Source of the DNA: Candidatus Kariarchaeota archaeon
GTDB taxonomy: Archaea > Asgardarchaeota > Heimdallarchaeia > Heimdallarchaeales > Kariarchaeaceae
Reading direction: 5' to 3'
DNA: 9,602 nt
NCBI GenBank assembly: GCA_016839545.1
Contig: JAEOUB010000287.1
Coordinates: 1 to 9,602, forward strand
Shown piece after piece: positions 1 to 6,874 of this stretch. Position 1 is the stretch's first letter. Every line of letters starts with the position of its first letter. A program made the position numbers and the translations under genes. The notes beneath the pieces are model-generated. The model was given only the letters and a program-made list of their open reading frames with translations. It ran no database searches and was not told the DNA's origin.

Positions 1-685
1 AGATTGAGTTGACTCTCATCCTGAACCTATCAGGAGATCCGATGATCCACAGGAATGCCTTTCTAACGTAATAGAAGATATTGGCTGCAATACCAGTTTC
101 TGCAAATGCGATGTAGATGAGCATGATCACTACACCGATAAGAAGGAGTCCACCCAGAGCTAGGAATGGACTCTGTGTGAATGCACTGAAAATGATCCCA
201 CCAATCCAGCTAAAGAAATTGGCAATTGCTGAGATGAGACCAAAGATGATATCCACAAAAATGAATTTGAGGATACTTCCAATGAAGTTGAAGAATGCTG
301 CAATAAAATCCAGTTGCAGGTTCTCAAAGAATTCACGGAGGGTATCTCCAAAACTCAACCACCCGATCAAACCCACAAGAACACCACCAATCAGTCCGGT
401 GACAGTATAGACAAAAGGTATCGTCTCCACGAAGAACCGTTCATCTTCTGTCAGTACACGTTCGTGACTTGTTGCACGTGCAAAACGAATCATTCGCACG
501 TTTTCATTGTAAATCCAGATAACTGGAGAGATTACAAGGAGGAAAAGTCGCCAGAAGAAAAGCCCAATCATGACAAAGACGCCGGCAAAATCATGCCAGG
601 ATACACCATCTTTGAGATTGAATTCTACTTTTTTCTTCTCAGAATCATCAGACCCTTCATCCTTTTTCTTTTTCTTAGCTGCCAT
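1..685 (-). CDS. Multi-pass membrane protein, 3' truncated by the window edge
   Basis: The frame is open from an ATG at 685 to the left edge, giving 228 codons with no stop, so the C-terminus is missing. An in-frame TGA four codons upstream and a GAGGT Shine-Dalgarno (692-696) fix the start. The N-terminus is very charged (MAAKKKKKDEGSDDSEKKK, residues 1-19) and probably cytoplasmic. Hydrophobic segments follow at about residues 33-58, 89-111, 126-170 (Phe/Ile-rich, perhaps two helices or a re-entrant stretch) and 174-195, with a basic loop at 62-76 and a basic stretch near 208-225. I recognise no family and see no catalytic motif. It has its own promoter downstream of the HerA-like ATPase gene on the same strand, so it may be cotranscribed in part, but a functional link is not shown. 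The coding assignment is firm; the role is unknown. Confidence 0.85.
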   Translation of the reverse strand, partial: MAAKKKKKDEGSDDSEKKKVEFNLKDGVSWHDFAGVFVMIGLFFWRLFLLVISPVIWIYNENVRMIRFARATSHERVLTEDERFFVETIPFVYTVTGLIGGVLVGLIGWLSFGDTLREFFENLQLDFIAAFFNFIGSILKFIFVDIIFGLISAIANFFSWIGGIIFSAFTQSPFLALGGLLLIGVVIMLIYIAFAETGIAANIFYYVRKAFLWIIGSPDRFRMRVNSI

Positions 686-691
686 GGTTAT

Positions 692-696
692 ACCTC
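692..696 (-). promoter_or_regulatory. Shine-Dalgarno GAGGT of the membrane-protein gene
   Basis: Read on the minus strand, GAGGT is followed by six bases (ATAACC) and then ATG at 685. It matches the anti-SD core CCUCC and decides the start of the membrane-protein gene. Confidence 0.75.
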
Positions 697-728
697 AATT
701 TTAGACTAAATTGGGAAGCAGAGATAAG

Positions 729-745
729 GTTATTTAACTTTCCGT
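729..745 (-). promoter_or_regulatory. Archaeal BRE/TATA promoter for the membrane-protein gene
   Basis: On the minus strand the sequence is CGGAAAGTTAAATAACC. TTAAATAA (737 to 730) is a TATA-like element, and the purine-rich CGGAAAG just upstream resembles a TFB recognition element. Spacing of about 26 nt predicts transcription starting near 707, leaving a leader of about 22 nt that contains the GAGGT. Inferred from sequence only. Confidence 0.5.
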
Positions 746-756
746 GGCTCATTTAC

Positions 757-761
757 AAAAA
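757..761 (-). terminator. Possible oligo-T terminator after the HerA-like ATPase gene
   Basis: A minus-strand TTTTT lies 34-38 nt beyond the ATPase stop codon, in an AT-rich stretch (757-780) with no clear hairpin. Archaeal termination often needs only a T tract. It sits upstream of the next gene's promoter, so the two genes could be separate units. Weak evidence. Confidence 0.3.
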
Positions 762-794
762 TTATAGAATTTTAAATATTTCCTGATTGGACTT

Positions 795-2969
795 CTATTT
801 GAGAGGATTATCCTGGAGCAGACTGCCGGTGACACCGTCAATCCATTTCTGATCAAGAGTGTTAAGATCCTTCTCTTTGAGCATGAATTGCCAAACTGGC
901 AACCAGCACAGAGATGGAACGATCCTACGATTGACACGAGCACCGATTAATTGCTTCACCTTGTCAATGGCATCCTCACGGTTGAGAGTTGGTTTGAGAT
1001 CTGCGTCGCGAAGACCCTCAAGTACTTCGGGATCAGGCTTAAAACTGGCAGGCAGTGTTTGCACCTCATCAGGTTCCTCTATTCCAGAGGTCTTCATCAG
1101 CATTGACTCCTCCTTCTCGTCATAGACAAGCAGGCTTCCATCCATACCATTGATATAGAAATTTCTCTTGACTTCCTTGCTCTTCTTCTTGAAGAGGCCT
1201 TCAGTTTCAGTCCTGATGACATTTATCCGCCACATGGGGATGTAGAATAACTCAGTCTGGTCATTAAGAATATCATACAGGGAACGAATACCCAGTGTCT
1301 TGGGGATGTTTGCCTTCATTACCTTTTCAACCACACCTCGAGGCTTGGAGAGATGGAAACGGAATAACGGACCCACGATATTGTTCTTGGGATCCATCTT
1401 GTGCTTCTTTGACCAGTAGATCTTGACACCATTGAATTCCTCAACCAGGAGTTTCTTGCTCTTCACCAGTTTATCCAGTTCCTTACTGACATTCCCCTGA
1501 TTCTCATTGGTGATATCTGCTAGTTCCTCTGCAGATAGTGCGAGAGGCTGGCGATCCAATTCCTCCAGGACATCCGAGGAATCTGAGAGTTGCAGTTGAA
1601 CCTCCTCGGGCTCATCTGGATCAACAAAGATCTCCTCTGAAGTTTCAACGGGGGGTTCCTCATCCTCTTCGGCTTTCTCTTTGGCCTCCATATCGAAATA
1701 GGGACGAATATTATTCTTGTCCATAAGTGCCTCGACTTTGCGATCATCGAGGGTAGTATGGTCTGTCACCAGCCACCGTGCCTGTACTCGCTGTACTGAA
1801 TCGTAGACATCAGGATTGAGAAGCATGAATTGACCGACAGTTTGCTTGGGCAAAATTGAGAGGATATCATCAGTCTCAGCAGGAGAGATGGCCTGAATAA
1901 TATCCTTGACTTTGTCAATATCCTGTCTTGCAATCAACTTGCCAAGAGCCCAGGTACTGACCTGACCCAATGACTTGTAATCGACATCAGATATATTCTG
2001 AGTTGCCAGCAGGAGAGATACACCGTATTTCCGTGCCTGCTTGAGAAGAAGCTGAATTGATTTCTTTGAAGGAGGATTACGAATTGGCGGTACAAGGCCT
2101 GCCAGCTCATCAAGGATAAATACCAGCTGCAGGTCATTTGAGGGATGACGCAGCATCCAGGAATAGAGCTGGTTTGCAATGTCTGCAATGAAATTAACCT
2201 TGTCCTGTTGTGAACGAAGTGTATTCAGATAGATGACATTCACTGGAACTGTACCCTCAGGTGCCCAAGTCATCATAGTATCGATATCAAGCGGGAGTCC
2301 AAGATTGAATAATAATGAGTCTGCTCCGATTGTCATACCCTTGACATTCTTTGCCAGCTCAGCCTTGTCTTTCTCATTGAGCATTGCCTGACTGGATTCA
2401 TTGAGAATGGAACTGTCATTGATAATATATTCAGCCAATTCACCAAAGGTCTTGACCTCCTGCTCTGATTTCCAAATCTCCTCAAAAAGTAAGTAGAGAT
2501 AATTCTTGACATCAGCACCCTTACCCTTCTCAGTACCGTATTTGAGAATATTCGCAACAGTCTCTGCCACACTGTCAACAGCCTGGATAAAGTCCTCAGT
2601 CGCCATATTCGTAGGTGGCGCCTTCAGCGGATTCATCGAGATAGGAATACCCTTCGACGAGGCAGGAGTAAATATTGCAACCTTCGCTTTTGCAGCAATC
2701 TCATCATGATAGGCGCCAGGCGTTCCTTTGCTCTCTACCGTCTTCTTATCACCCATCATGGCAAGAGAAGCTAGGTCACCCTGGAGGTCGACCATGATCA
2801 GCGGTATCCCGGCCCTAATGCACTCTTCCATGACTGCCTTAACTAATACAGTTTTGCCTGACCCTGAGGAACCCAAGGCTGCAAAGTGTCGTTTGAGTGC
2901 ATTTACGGGAAGTTCAATTTTGGCTTTCTTGTCTTTTCTATTCCATCCGATGTGCAAATTGGACGCCAT
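795..2969 (-). CDS. HerA/FtsK-superfamily ATPase, DUF853 (YjgR)-like, with winged-helix and extra C-terminal region
   Basis: A 724-residue P-loop ATPase of the HerA/FtsK superfamily, whose members pump or translocate DNA or act in DNA repair and transfer. Walker A is GSSGSGKT at residues 33-40, followed by a VDLQGDLASLA stretch (60-70) like that of DUF853 proteins. Walker B is LVFILDEL (282-289, with D287 and E288), and ATQN at 322-325 is a sensor-like motif. The Walker A lies too close to the N-terminus for the HAS-barrel domain of canonical HerA, so this is not classical HerA. An acidic linker (about 428-470) leads to a probable winged helix (about 476-520, ELADITNENQGNVSKELDKL) and then to an unassigned C-terminal region of about 200 residues. 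No nurA is adjacent. The ATG at 2969 lies about 26 nt downstream of a TATA box with no Shine-Dalgarno, suggesting leaderless translation. It is divergent from pgk. The ATPase family is secure; the substrate and process are inferred. Confidence 0.9.
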   Translation of the reverse strand: MASNLHIGWNRKDKKAKIELPVNALKRHFAALGSSGSGKTVLVKAVMEECIRAGIPLIMVDLQGDLASLAMMGDKKTVESKGTPGAYHDEIAAKAKVAIFTPASSKGIPISMNPLKAPPTNMATEDFIQAVDSVAETVANILKYGTEKGKGADVKNYLYLLFEEIWKSEQEVKTFGELAEYIINDSSILNESSQAMLNEKDKAELAKNVKGMTIGADSLLFNLGLPLDIDTMMTWAPEGTVPVNVIYLNTLRSQQDKVNFIADIANQLYSWMLRHPSNDLQLVFILDELAGLVPPIRNPPSKKSIQLLLKQARKYGVSLLLATQNISDVDYKSLGQVSTWALGKLIARQDIDKVKDIIQAISPAETDDILSILPKQTVGQFMLLNPDVYDSVQRVQARWLVTDHTTLDDRKVEALMDKNNIRPYFDMEAKEKAEEDEEPPVETSEEIFVDPDEPEEVQLQLSDSSDVLEELDRQPLALSAEELADITNENQGNVSKELDKLVKSKKLLVEEFNGVKIYWSKKHKMDPKNNIVGPLFRFHLSKPRGVVEKVMKANIPKTLGIRSLYDILNDQTELFYIPMWRINVIRTETEGLFKKKSKEVKRNFYINGMDGSLLVYDEKEESMLMKTSGIEEPDEVQTLPASFKPDPEVLEGLRDADLKPTLNREDAIDKVKQLIGARVNRRIVPSLCWLPVWQFMLKEKDLNTLDQKWIDGVTGSLLQDNPLK

Positions 2970-2990
2970 GATTGGTCAAAGGCGATTATG

Positions 2991-3001
2991 GGTATAAAAT
3001 G
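2991..3001 (-). promoter_or_regulatory. TATA box for the HerA-like ATPase gene (leaderless transcript expected)
   Basis: On the minus strand, CATTTTATACC holds a TATA element centred near 2995, about 26 nt upstream of the ATG at 2969. Transcription should therefore begin at or within a few bases of the start codon, which fits the absence of a Shine-Dalgarno (CCTTTGACCAATC precedes the ATG). On the plus strand the same bases read GGTATAAAATG and could in principle also serve pgk. Confidence 0.55.
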
Positions 3002-3070
3002 TTGTTCAACAGAAAATGAATTGCGTGAAATTGATCAATTATGATTGCCGATTTTCGGAGGTAAACCCAC

Positions 3071-3081
3071 TCATAAAAAAG
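3071..3081 (+). promoter_or_regulatory. Candidate TATA element for pgk
   Basis: TCATAAAAAAG is centred about 29 nt upstream of the ATG at 3105, the spacing expected for a leaderless or near-leaderless archaeal transcript. The match is imperfect and no strong BRE precedes it. The alternative is the plus-strand reading of the TATAAAA at 2993-2999, which would give a leader of about 80 nt. A GGAGGT at 3057-3062 lies too far from any start to be an obvious ribosome site. Confidence 0.3.
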
Positions 3082-3104
3082 TGAGAATAATTGAGTTGGA
3101 GATA

Positions 3105-4301
3105 ATGGTCGCAACGTTGGATGACGTTGATCTTTCTGATACCACTGTCCTTGTGCGAGTGGATTTCAATGTCCCTCTCAAAGAGGGAAAGGTAATGGAT
3201 GATACCCGTATTCGGGCCGCTCTGCCTACTATCCACAGGTTACGGGAACAGGGATGTCGCATAATTCTCTGCTCCCATCTAGGACGTCCTGAGGGATCAT
3301 TTGATGCTAAGCTCTCGCTTCGACCTGTCGCGGATTATCTGGCCTCTCTGATTGATGATAAGACAGAATTTGTGAGTAGCTGGGATTTTGACGAGATCCG
3401 ATCGATGATTGAGAGTTCTCAAGCCCCCATTATTGTGCTTGAGAATACCCGGTTTCACCCAGGTGAGAAGAGTAATGAAGAGGAATTCTCAAAACAATTG
3501 GCATCACTAGCCACAAATTATGTGTCCGATGCTTTCGGTGCGGTACACCGTGCTCATGCATCGACTGTGGGTGTCACCCGATTTATCCCTGGCTATGCCG
3601 GTATGCTTGTTGAGAGAGAGGTGAAGAGAATCACCCAATTAAGAGACAACCCCTCATCACCCTCAGTTGCCATTTTTGGAGGAGCAAAGATTTCCACAAA
3701 GCTGGAACTGCTCCAGAATTTTGTTGGTCGGGTGGATACCATTATTCTGGGTGGAGGAATGGCAAATACGTTCCTCAAGGCACAGGGTTATGCTATCGGG
3801 AACTCACTCTTCGAGGAGGACATGTTGGAGACGGCCAGAGCAGTTCTTAGTGATAGTGCCAAAGCTGGTCAATCACTGCTCATTCCCTCTGATGTCCGAT
3901 TAGCAAAGTCATTTGATTCCCCTTGGATGGAGGATGGCCAGACGAAATCGACTGGTGCATCACAAATACCTGATGATGCAATGGTTCTTGATATCGGACC
4001 AACGACAGAACGTGATTTCTCTGAAGCGATCGGTACTGCAAACTCGATTATCTGGAATGGCCCAATGGGAGTATTTGAGAAGGAAGAGTACAGGTCAGGG
4101 ACAATGCAACTTGCACGATCCGTACTGAATCGCAAGGCAAACACGGTCATTGGTGGTGGTGAAACAGCCTATGCAATGAACCTCCTTGGAGCAGAGATCC
4201 CATCAGAGATCCATATCTCCACAGGTGGAGGGGCATCGCTTGAACTCATGTCAGGAAGAGAATTACCGGGTGTGGCTTGCCTTAGTGGAAGAGTGGAATG
4301 A
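3105..4301 (+). CDS. pgk: Phosphoglycerate kinase
   Basis: Catalyses reversible transfer of phosphate between 1,3-bisphosphoglycerate and ADP, giving 3-phosphoglycerate and ATP, in cytoplasmic glycolysis and gluconeogenesis. All family landmarks are visible in order: RVDFNVP (18-24), DDTRIRAALPTI (32-43), SHLGRP (57-62), NTRFHPGE (114-121), SDAFGAVHRAHAST (141-154), GGAKISTK (192-199), the hinge/nucleotide motif WNGPMGVFE (317-325), GGGETA (350-355) and STGGGASLELMSG (372-384). The 398-residue length is normal. I chose the ATG at 3105 because the family starts shortly before the RVDFNVP strand. An in-frame TTG at 3045 would add 20 residues with no family counterpart, and a GTG at 3081 would add 8. 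GGAG at 3098-3101 is only 3 nt from the ATG, close for a Shine-Dalgarno. RVDFNVP is the form typical of bacterial and eukaryotic enzymes; many archaeal ones have DINSP. The stop TGA directly abuts the ATG of the protease gene. Confidence 0.96.
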   Translation: MVATLDDVDLSDTTVLVRVDFNVPLKEGKVMDDTRIRAALPTIHRLREQGCRIILCSHLGRPEGSFDAKLSLRPVADYLASLIDDKTEFVSSWDFDEIRSMIESSQAPIIVLENTRFHPGEKSNEEEFSKQLASLATNYVSDAFGAVHRAHASTVGVTRFIPGYAGMLVEREVKRITQLRDNPSSPSVAIFGGAKISTKLELLQNFVGRVDTIILGGGMANTFLKAQGYAIGNSLFEEDMLETARAVLSDSAKAGQSLLIPSDVRLAKSFDSPWMEDGQTKSTGASQIPDDAMVLDIGPTTERDFSEAIGTANSIIWNGPMGVFEKEEYRSGTMQLARSVLNRKANTVIGGGETAYAMNLLGAEIPSEIHISTGGGASLELMSGRELPGVACLSGRVE

Positions 4302-6110
4302 ATGGCTTTTCGACCGTCAAGATACCAACTTTTTCTATCAACAATAGCTGTTGTCCTGATCGGCTTCCTAGTCTTCCAAAGTATAACCGTTCCACCTTCA
4401 GAGCCTGATGCAGTAAAAATTGCCATTATTGACAGTGGATGTGCGATATCTCAGAGCAGTGATGTGGTAGAATTCACTACATTCACCTTAGAGGAGTATG
4501 GGTATAATTACGATGATACCAGCATCTATGACCCTGTGGGACACGGGAGATATGTCTGTGATATCATTATTGAGAATACGGAAAATGTGGAGATCTACTC
4601 GGCAAAAATTGCCAATGGAAATGGTCAAGTCACCTATGAGGGACTATTTGCTGCTGTTGAGTATGTGATTGAGGAACACGATGTGGATATTATCAATCTA
4701 TCTCTCGGAGGAGAACCCTACATTGATGAAAAACTCTTTTCAGCCTTTGAAGAGTATGCCAATAGTAAGGTGTTTGTAGCCGCAATTGGTAATAAGGGGG
4801 GAACTGCAACCTTTGCAGAGGGTATTATTGATTGGCCAGCCACTCTTCCCTGGGTTATAGGTGTAGGTGCTATAGAGAACTCTGAACTGACCACCTATTC
4901 ATCGTATGGAAGAGATAAAGATGGTCTCTATGGGACCGAATTTGTTGCAGAGGGGAAAATTGGAAATGTCTTTGGAACCTCATTTGCCACACCAAGAATT
5001 ACAGCCAAATATGCTAACCTCTGGGTCCAACTCCTTGAAACTGACCAGGAAGTGACGCCTGAGAAACTGCATTATCTCATGGCTAAATCAACAGGTACAC
5101 AGTTCTCAGAACTCACTGGTTTTGGTACACCCACTCAGGTTAATGACACTGAAAAACTCGGTACACTGATCTTGGGAACAGAGGAGAATGACCTGTTCCT
5201 CAGGTTCCAAGGTGAGACCTGGACAAAATCATGGAAGTTTTACAGTACTGAAGAGAATGCCGGTATCGAGATCGATTTGAATCTGCCAAATATCGCGTCC
5301 TATAATGTTGCGGAATTTGACTGGGGAGGAATTCTGTCTGTGGAATTTGTCGGCACCTCTCAAGGGGATTTCGTATTCGATCTGACAGGACTAAGCGAGA
5401 GCTCAGTGACCTATAACTACTCGGTCTCAGCATCCGAGGCAGAATACACCCTGTTACTGGATCATAGAAACACCGTTTATGGCTATGCACACAGTTATGG
5501 GCAGTATTCTAGGTTCGAGGAATATTTTAGAAATGAAGGAATTGAAGTTCACCAGATCCAATCAGGAGATGCCGTGCTTGACGAATATGATACCATTATA
5601 GTCACGGAGCTTGGAAAAAGCATTGAGCTGGACAGAGATTTTGCTCGTCCGTTCAATCAGACGTTGATTGACCAGTATATGGAATACACAAATCAGGGGG
5701 GCAAATTGCAGATCACACTGACTTACCCTGACCAATACCGTCAAGAGGATTTCTCACAAGCATTACAAAAATTTGGAGCTCTTGTTTCTTCAGATCCCAT
5801 TCCCAATGGCGGGGAAGGTGTTGCATATACCACAAACCTGACTGAATCCGCATTATTCGATGGTGTCATATCGATCGGTGCCTCTGGTAGTGCTGTTTCC
5901 GCAGTCAATAGCAGTCAATCAGTCCTGGGCTACTACAAATCAGTTGGAAATAGTTTCACACCCAGTAAGTATCTTGGAATTGGAATCTATTCAGAGATTG
6001 GAGATGGATCAGTTTTAGTGTGGTCAGGAAATGGTATGATGCTCAATGAATATTTTCTCGAACTAAAGGACAACTATGATCAACTACTGATTAACTACCT
6101 ACAATTTTGA
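4302..6110 (+). CDS. Exported subtilisin-like serine protease (S8) with C-terminal GIFT/GATase1-like domain
   Basis: A 602-residue protein predicted to act outside the cell. Residues 10-30 form one hydrophobic helix after a basic start (MAFRPSRYQ), a signal peptide or signal anchor. The subtilase domain begins almost at once: catalytic Asp44 in IAIIDSG, His81 in GHGRYVCD, oxyanion Asn164 in AAIGNKGG and Ser227 in FGTSFATP, so the site looks intact. There is no room for the usual inhibitor propeptide. After a beta-rich middle (about 295-375), residues about 382-602 read like a Rossmann-type glutamine-amidotransferase-like domain: EYDTIIVTELG (428-438), DQYMEYTNQGGKLQITL (457-473), FGALVSSDPI (491-500), DGSVLVWSGNGMM (568-580). 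The order and spacing resemble the GIFT domain of IFT52/GldG or DUF4350. I see no amidotransferase Cys-His pair, so this part probably binds or scaffolds. The gene starts directly after the pgk TGA with no clear Shine-Dalgarno, pointing to translational coupling. The protease call is firm; the fold of the C-terminal domain is inferred. Confidence 0.92.
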   Translation: MAFRPSRYQLFLSTIAVVLIGFLVFQSITVPPSEPDAVKIAIIDSGCAISQSSDVVEFTTFTLEEYGYNYDDTSIYDPVGHGRYVCDIIIENTENVEIYSAKIANGNGQVTYEGLFAAVEYVIEEHDVDIINLSLGGEPYIDEKLFSAFEEYANSKVFVAAIGNKGGTATFAEGIIDWPATLPWVIGVGAIENSELTTYSSYGRDKDGLYGTEFVAEGKIGNVFGTSFATPRITAKYANLWVQLLETDQEVTPEKLHYLMAKSTGTQFSELTGFGTPTQVNDTEKLGTLILGTEENDLFLRFQGETWTKSWKFYSTEENAGIEIDLNLPNIASYNVAEFDWGGILSVEFVGTSQGDFVFDLTGLSESSVTYNYSVSASEAEYTLLLDHRNTVYGYAHSYGQYSRFEEYFRNEGIEVHQIQSGDAVLDEYDTIIVTELGKSIELDRDFARPFNQTLIDQYMEYTNQGGKLQITLTYPDQYRQEDFSQALQKFGALVSSDPIPNGGEGVAYTTNLTESALFDGVISIGASGSAVSAVNSSQSVLGYYKSVGNSFTPSKYLGIGIYSEIGDGSVLVWSGNGMMLNEYFLELKDNYDQLLINYLQF

Positions 6111-6737
6111 TCAGATCAGAGAACGCAGGTGTTTCTGACAGACGCGAGTCTCCATATCAATACTTCTTCCTCTACTCCCAGGGTCAAATGACCACTCATT
6201 TATTCTGAAAGCAGATTCTCCACAGATATAACACCGCATTGCATCTCTAGTCACTGTTGACTTTCTGGGTAACTGGTTTATATTGAAACGGAGGTAGTCC
6301 TCCTCTTTCTTCCAGGCAGTGGTCAGATTTCTGCCAAAATCAGAATTTGCCGGTTTATCACCTGTATGATATCTGATAACATACCACAGTATCAGGCCAA
6401 ATAAGTTTAGAATCTTACCCGGCGGTATGAAAATTATTCCTGAGATGGATATAATAAAATGTGAATCTGTATCCTGTATATTGATTCTCACCCGTGTATG
6501 GAGATCTTGATGCTCAATATACTTATCTGATATTGATTTGAAAGCCTCTACAAGCTTGGTAAATAGTGAGATTACCACTGACTTGTCTGAATGTGGTTTT
6601 CTCTCAAACTTGATATCGAGATGATTGATGCGAGATTGCAATACTTCCTTCTTGACGACATTATTGAAGGGTCTGACCAAGTGTTGCAGAAAGTCATCTG
6701 GAAACATTTGATGCTGGTGCTGGCTCATCGCTATCAT
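6111..6737 (-). CDS. Unrecognised protein with C-terminal CxxC/CxxH zinc-binding motif
   Basis: A 208-residue protein of no family I recognise. The N-terminal two thirds look like a mixed alpha/beta domain, with a hydrophobic stretch at about 94-122 (FIISISGIIFIPPGKI, then LNLFGLILWYVI) that may be a core strand/helix or a membrane-associated hairpin. The C-terminus holds RCYICGESAF (168-177) and RVCQKHLRSL (198-207), so C169, C172, C200 and H203 form a probable single zinc site (C-x2-C-x27-C-x2-H) of treble-clef or ribbon type. I chose the ATG at 6737, about 27 nt from a strong TATA box and so leaderless. A GTG one codon upstream (6740) and an ATG at 6728 are alternatives. Its stop codon directly abuts that of the convergent protease gene, and it is divergent from the PIP-box nuclease across 137 bases. 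Coding is supported by the promoter, the clean frame and the zinc motif; the function is unknown. Confidence 0.78.
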   Translation of the reverse strand: MIAMSQHQHQMFPDDFLQHLVRPFNNVVKKEVLQSRINHLDIKFERKPHSDKSVVISLFTKLVEAFKSISDKYIEHQDLHTRVRINIQDTDSHFIISISGIIFIPPGKILNLFGLILWYVIRYHTGDKPANSDFGRNLTTAWKKEEDYLRFNINQLPRKSTVTRDAMRCYICGESAFRINEWSFDPGSRGRSIDMETRVCQKHLRSLI

Positions 6738-6759
6738 CACTAGAAAATGCTAATTGACA

Positions 6760-6768
6760 TTATATAAA
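6760..6768 (-). promoter_or_regulatory. Strong TATA box for the zinc-motif protein gene
   Basis: The minus strand reads TTTATATAA, nearly the archaeal consensus TTTAWATA, centred about 27 nt upstream of the ATG at 6737. Transcription would start at or next to the start codon, giving a leaderless mRNA. It is the best TATA match in the window. Confidence 0.65.
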
Positions 6769-6779
6769 GCAAGTCCCAC

Positions 6780-6788
6780 CTATTTAAG
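6780..6788 (+). promoter_or_regulatory. Candidate TATA element for the PIP-box nuclease gene
   Basis: CTATTTAAG on the plus strand predicts a start near 6811 and a leader of about 64 nt before the ATG at 6875, which is preceded by AAAGGT (6865-6869 region) as a partial Shine-Dalgarno. A second AT-rich candidate, CAATATTTC (6841-6849), would instead give a nearly leaderless transcript. The sequence does not decide between them. The rest of the 6741-6874 gap shows nothing else. Confidence 0.3.
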
Positions 6789-6874
6789 AGTGAATGATTT
6801 TAGGTGTTTGAATTGACAGATTAGTTTCAGCCAACACTCACAATATTTCAAAAGGACCACGTCAAAGGTCATCT

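Noticed and set aside
117..709. Overlapping plus-strand open frames (117-410 and 314-709)
   Set aside because: They are antisense to the truncated membrane-protein gene, whose frame is continuous, has a Shine-Dalgarno and encodes convincing membrane helices.
3045..3104. A TTG start extending phosphoglycerate kinase by 20 residues
   Set aside because: The added residues have no counterpart in the family, and the ATG at 3105 places RVDFNVP at the usual distance from the N-terminus.
6108..6118. TGATCAGATCA as a hairpin terminator
   Set aside because: The arms are 5 bp with a 1-nt centre and no adequate loop or T tract, so it cannot fold as a normal terminator.
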